Below the pieces are notes generated by a model. It did not search any database and had not been told where the DNA came from. It was given only the letters and a program-made list of their open reading frames with translations. A stretch of DNA of 52,693 nt from contig JAEUKI010000073.1 of assembly GCA_016793325.1 (NCBI GenBank), positions 1 to 52,693 of the forward strand. Reading direction: 5' to 3'. Positions 49,940 through 52,693 of the stretch are shown here, one piece after another. Each line of letters opens with the position of its first letter. Positions within the stretch are counted from its first letter, which is position 1. The position numbers were made by a program, and so were the translations under genes. Source of the DNA: Myxococcales bacterium. GTDB lineage: Bacteria; Myxococcota_A; Polyangia; Polyangiales; Ga0077539.

Positions 49940-50374
49940 GTGTCTCACGATCGGTTGCGCGTCTCGCGGTTCGTCGCGCTGCTCACCCTCGCGGGGCTGT
50001 CGGCGGTGCTCGGTGGATCCCACCGGAGCGAATCGCGCTTCGAACACACGCGGGTCGTCGCGCAACGCGCGCAGCAGAGCCCCGGGCCTCGTGGGGCGTT
50101 TCATTGCTTTCACTGGGTCCACGGCCAGGACTTTTCGACGGATTGCTTTCGAACAGTCGCTTCGTGCGATCGAGCGCGCGTCGAGATGCAGCGCGGTCAC
50201 CGAGACACCACCGCGTGCGCTCCGGTCGAGCACGCGTACTGCACCGCGACGAGCCGCCCGCCCGCGGCCGCGTCGCGCAGCGAGCGTTGCTTCGGAAGCG
50301 CGGGCAACTGCGAGCGCTATCGCGCGTACGTTCGCGGAAACGGTTTGGTCGCCGACGCGTGTCGCCACCGCTGA
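49940..50374 (+). CDS. Secreted Cys-rich hypothetical protein
   Basis: 144 residues from a GTG at 49940, chosen so that the signal sequence (VSHDRLRVSRFVALLTLAGLSAVLGGS) lies at the N-terminus; longer starts exist. The mature part has eight cysteines or so in a regular pattern: FHCFHWVHGQDFSTDCFRTVASCDRARVEM, DTTACAPVEHAYC, RCFGSAGNCERYR and a final ADACRHR. Aromatic-Cys spacing suggests a small disulfide-bonded domain. I cannot name the family. It lies 77 nt after the hypothetical at 49014. Confidence 0.72.
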   Translation: MSHDRLRVSRFVALLTLAGLSAVLGGSHRSESRFEHTRVVAQRAQQSPGPRGAFHCFHWVHGQDFSTDCFRTVASCDRARVEMQRGHRDTTACAPVEHAYCTATSRPPAAASRSERCFGSAGNCERYRAYVRGNGLVADACRHR

Positions 50375-50441
50375 GCCCGTGACGTGATCGAGCGTCGAGC
50401 ACGATCGCGCGATCGCAGAGTTCGCGTCGCGAGGGCGCAGC

Positions 50442-51593
50442 TCACTGCGGCGCGTCGGTGAGCGAGCGGCGCATGACGAACACGCGCATCGGGTCGAGCG
50501 CGAGCTCGCGTTCGAGCGCGAATCCGTAGCGTTCGTAGAGCGTGACGTTCGTCGGGTTTTCGGTGTCGAGGGCGATCGCGCTTCCGCGCATCGAGCGGGC
50601 GAGGGCGATCGCGTCTCGGATCATTGCGCCGCCAACGCCGCGTCCCTGCGCGTCCGGGTCGACGGCGAGCAGCGCGAGGTATGCGGTGTCGCCCGCGAGC
50701 TCGCTTCGCGTTCGAACGAAGTACTCGTTGAGCCGACGCGACGCCACGAGTCCCAGCGAAAACATTGTCGGAACGAACCTCACGAACACGAGCGCGTACG
50801 CGGCGACGCTGGGCTTCGAGGTGGCCGGGCGATCGATCAGCGAGACCGCGACGAGCTTCTTTCCCATCGAGCGAGCGCGGACGGTTCCGCCGGTGAGCCT
50901 CGTCATGTCCAAGAGAAAGCTCGCGAGCGCGACGCGTCTCTTGGGATCGTCGCCGCACGTCGCGACGAACAGCGGGTCGGTCGCGAACGCCCGCGCGATG
51001 ATCTCCGACGCGTCGTCGTGCTCTCGCGCATCGAGCGCGCGCGACTCGTCTCCGTGCGCCTTCGGCCGTCGAAAGTGGTCGACCGCAAAGCTGAACGCCA
51101 CCTTCGTGAGAAACAACGCTCCCGCCACGCGAACGAGCCCGCTCTCGGGGAGCGCCGCGGCCGCGGCGAGCCCGATCGACAGCGAGAGTCCCGCGACGAA
51201 CACCTGCGCTTCTCGTCCGGCGAGCGCGTTGACGATCGACGCCGAGGCGATGGTGAAGCACCAGATCACGGCCACGGTCCAGGCGCTCGATGGGGACGTT
51301 CCGATCAACCACGCAAAGATCGGGAGGTGCGCGTGCACCGCGATGAACGCCCAGCGATTGCGGGGTCGCGCCGCGTAGAAGTCGCTCGTCGATCGGGTGA
51401 AGTTCGCCACGCACCCCGCGGCGATGTCCGCGAGCAAGAGCCACGCGACCGCGATGCGCCACGGAGCGACCGCGGGCCGCGCCAGCGCGATGGCCACCGT
51501 CGCTGTCGGGATCGCAAACGCGATGATGGCAGCGATTTCAAAGGCCGATGGCTCTTCGCCGAGCACGTCGTGCAGCCACGCGGGGGCCTTCAT
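50442..51593 (-). CDS. Membrane-tethered GNAT acetyltransferase
   Basis: 383 residues from the ATG at 51593, overlapping the TetR stop as ATGA. Residues ~18-190 contain about six hydrophobic helices (IAAIIAFAIPTATVAIALA, IAVAWLLLADIAAGCVANF, VAVIWCFTIASASIVNALA, LSLSIGLAAAAALPES). The C-terminal half is a GNAT domain with the acetyl-CoA motif A YLALLAVDPDAQGRGVGGAMIRDAI and the terminal TNVTLYERYGFALERELAL. Fusion of an unknown multi-helix membrane domain to GNAT is unusual. The coupled TetR gene upstream suggests inducible expression. Substrate unknown. Confidence 0.88.
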   Translation of the reverse strand: MKAPAWLHDVLGEEPSAFEIAAIIAFAIPTATVAIALARPAVAPWRIAVAWLLLADIAAGCVANFTRSTSDFYAARPRNRWAFIAVHAHLPIFAWLIGTSPSSAWTVAVIWCFTIASASIVNALAGREAQVFVAGLSLSIGLAAAAALPESGLVRVAGALFLTKVAFSFAVDHFRRPKAHGDESRALDAREHDDASEIIARAFATDPLFVATCGDDPKRRVALASFLLDMTRLTGGTVRARSMGKKLVAVSLIDRPATSKPSVAAYALVFVRFVPTMFSLGLVASRRLNEYFVRTRSELAGDTAYLALLAVDPDAQGRGVGGAMIRDAIALARSMRGSAIALDTENPTNVTLYERYGFALERELALDPMRVFVMRRSLTDAPQ

Positions 51594-52195
51594 CGCGCGC
51601 CTCGCTTCGCGGGAGCCACGGGTGACCACAGCGCGCGAAGGAGCTCCCACGCTTGCTCGTCGTCGCGGTCGGCCTCGCGCGTCTCGTCGTGCATCGCGGC
51701 GAGCGCTCGCTCGTCGAAGACCGCGAACAGCGCTCGGGTCGCGTCGCGCACGAGCGATCGATCGACGTCATCGCGAACGACGCCGAGCTCGATTCCGTTG
51801 TCGACGAGCGCGTCGAACCACGGGTCGAAGAGCGCAGGATCCCCTTCACCCCGGGTCGCTTCGAGCACGAGGAGGTCTCTGTGATTCGCGGCGAAGTGCG
51901 CGCGCAATCGAGCGCTCTCCGCGCGGAGCTGCCGCCAAAACGCCTCCGGCGTCCGCGTGCGCTTCCACGGCCCGATGAGCGTCGCGAGCTCTTTGTGAAG
52001 CGCGCGTCGAACCTCGGCGAGGAGGTCGGCCTTTCCGTCGAAGTAGTGATAGGCGCTCGCCTTGGAGATCCCCGCGTCGGCGATGATCTGGTTGTACGAG
52101 GCCTCGCGGCCGTGCTCCGCGATGTGCGCGCGCGCGACGGCGATGATGCGCGCTCGCTGCTCTTCGGGAAGCCGGTGAAATCGTGGAAGTGGCAC
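51590..52195 (-). CDS. TetR-family transcriptional regulator
   Basis: 201 residues from the GTG at 52195, supported by GGAGG about 10 nt upstream; a TTG at 52222 is the longer alternative. N-terminal HTH: EEQRARIIAVARAHIAEHG followed by ASYNQIIADAGISKASAYHYFDGKADLLAEV, the normal TetR signature. The ligand-binding half is helical. It is first in an operon with the membrane GNAT gene, so it probably controls both genes through the palindrome at 52247-52263. Confidence 0.93.
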   Translation of the reverse strand: MPLPRFHRLPEEQRARIIAVARAHIAEHGREASYNQIIADAGISKASAYHYFDGKADLLAEVRRALHKELATLIGPWKRTRTPEAFWRQLRAESARLRAHFAANHRDLLVLEATRGEGDPALFDPWFDALVDNGIELGVVRDDVDRSLVRDATRALFAVFDERALAAMHDETREADRDDEQAWELLRALWSPVAPAKRGAR

Positions 52196-52246
52196 TGCTG
52201 GGATGCCTCCGATGCATCGCAAAGGGGCTTAGGGAGTACCAGCGGT

Positions 52247-52263
52247 GTAGACCAGTGGTCTAC
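52247..52263. promoter_or_regulatory. Perfect 17-bp palindrome, candidate TetR operator
   Basis: GTAGACCAGTGGTCTAC: two perfect 8-bp arms around one base, 51 bp upstream of the TetR start. Size, symmetry and place fit autoregulation by the adjacent TetR protein. It resembles the TAGACC/GGTCTA half-site arrangement I recall for some TetR-type operators, with a three-base rather than four-base gap. Confidence 0.7.
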
Positions 52264-52350
52264 TGTCGAATTCGGGGGATCGACTCGAGGGGTGGCCATG
52301 GCGGCAAGCGGGGTGCGGCCTGAGGGCGGGAAGCGTTTGCCACAGAGCCG

Positions 52351-52410
52351 CGGAGCGTGGCCCCCACCCGGCGCTTCCGCGCGGAGCGGCCCCCACCCGG
52401 CGCTTCCGCG
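52351..52410. repeat. Two near-identical ~30-bp tandem repeats
   Basis: CGGAGCG followed by CCCCCACCCGGCGCTTCCGCG occurs at 52351 and again at 52382, the second lacking two bases. They lie in the 498-nt stretch 52196-52693 that otherwise holds the palindrome, the repeat copy at 52436 and a GC-rich tail with no gene I can support. Confidence 0.75.
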
Positions 52411-52435
52411 CGCCCCGCCCCCGCCTGAACGCTCA

Positions 52436-52492
52436 GGATTGACCTCATCTCGAAGTCGGCAGGCGCCGCAGACAGTCCAGTCCAATTCCAAT
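52436..52492 (+). repeat. Third copy of the 48.4-kb repeat element (end)
   Basis: Begins GGATTGACCTCATCTCGAAG, identical to the left arm at 48382. It then continues with GTCCAGTCCA at nearly the same distance as the inverted arm at 48734-48678. By eye about 57 bp are alignable with that arm at roughly 80% identity. Beyond that the copies diverge. It lies opposite in orientation to the arm at 48678-48734, so the two bracket 48735-52435. Confidence 0.7.
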
Positions 52493-52693
52493 GGAGCACA
52501 CAGCCGGGAGACGAGCGCCCGGCCTTTGCGCTCCGCGGAGCGGGCTCGGCGTCCGCCGGGCCTACCCAGGCACCACGATTCAACGCGATCCACCAAGCGA
52601 TCTGCTGGAAAGTTGCGACGCCTCGCCGCGATCGATCGCTGGGTGGCTCGAGTCTCGGGCGAGACGATCGCGAAGGCCAGGCGGACGCCCTGG

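Noticed and set aside
52264..52596. Arg/Gly/Pro-rich open frames at the right edge
   Set aside because: They run through tandem repeats and the repeat-element copy, with no domain or ribosome-binding site; treated as non-coding.

Overview
The window is a very GC-rich bacterial chromosome segment with strong third-position G/C bias, densely packed genes and many GTG/TTG starts. The gene content points to the Myxococcota, probably the Polyangiales/Sandaracinaceae side. The clues are a soluble Ser/Thr kinase with a zinc ribbon, many lipoproteins with Asp/Thr/Gly-rich low-complexity segments, TPR proteins, thrombospondin-type-3-like Asp repeats, and conserved hypotheticals that I associate with deltaproteobacterial lineages. 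This placement is inference from protein style; no rRNA gene is present.

Layout. 1-2383 (minus): a truncated Asp-rich lipoprotein and a membrane-anchored protein. 2609-3400 (plus): a short-chain dehydrogenase. 3408-8547 (minus): a run rpoN - four-repeat lipoprotein - argH. 8743-11328 (minus): a dynamin-like GTPase with an N-terminal TPR-type region, divergent from murJ-engB (plus). 13909-20438 (plus): exported tandem rhodanese, Ser/Thr kinase, TPR/transmembrane protein, DTGV-repeat lipoprotein, enolase and an EamA exporter. 20658-22876 (plus): hpf, ptsN and a lipoprotein. 22913-24321 (minus): SPOR-domain protein and small lipoprotein. 24598-28321 (plus): gyrA and a secreted barrel-like protein. 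28415-33095 (plus): HExxH membrane protein, an unusual Hsp70 and a J-protein. 33112-35760 (minus): pspA and a P-loop-degenerate NTPase-like protein. 35916-38220 (plus): nucleotide-sugar epimerase and TPR protein. 38240-40368 (minus): tightly coupled trio including a beta-lactamase-fold hydrolase. 40478-41205 (plus): two small related membrane proteins. 41159-42316 (minus): TPR lipoprotein. 42525-47010 (plus): cstA, small membrane protein, conserved hypothetical, ArsB/NhaD-type transporter. 47021-48322 (minus): two coupled lipoproteins. 48323-49013: a gene-free block with a large inverted repeat and three tandem hairpin units. 49014-50374 (plus): two hypotheticals. 50442-52195 (minus): a TetR regulator and membrane-tethered GNAT acetyltransferase pair with a perfect palindrome upstream. 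52196-52693: repeats, including a third copy of the 48.4-kb element.

The most unusual object is the Hsp70 at 29017-32565. Its ATPase domain and its linker plus beta substrate-binding domain are all recognisable, but about 660 Pro/Ala-rich residues carrying recurrent LPAV(R/K) motifs lie between them, and the helical lid is missing. It sits between an HExxH membrane protein and a J-protein, and faces a convergent pspA - pseudo-NTPase pair, so this 7-kb block may be a membrane/proteostasis module. Other oddities are a charged insertion in RpoN, separation of rpoN from hpf-ptsN, and the repeat-bracketed segment at the 3' end. No tRNA, rRNA, CRISPR array, transposase or phage gene was recognised.
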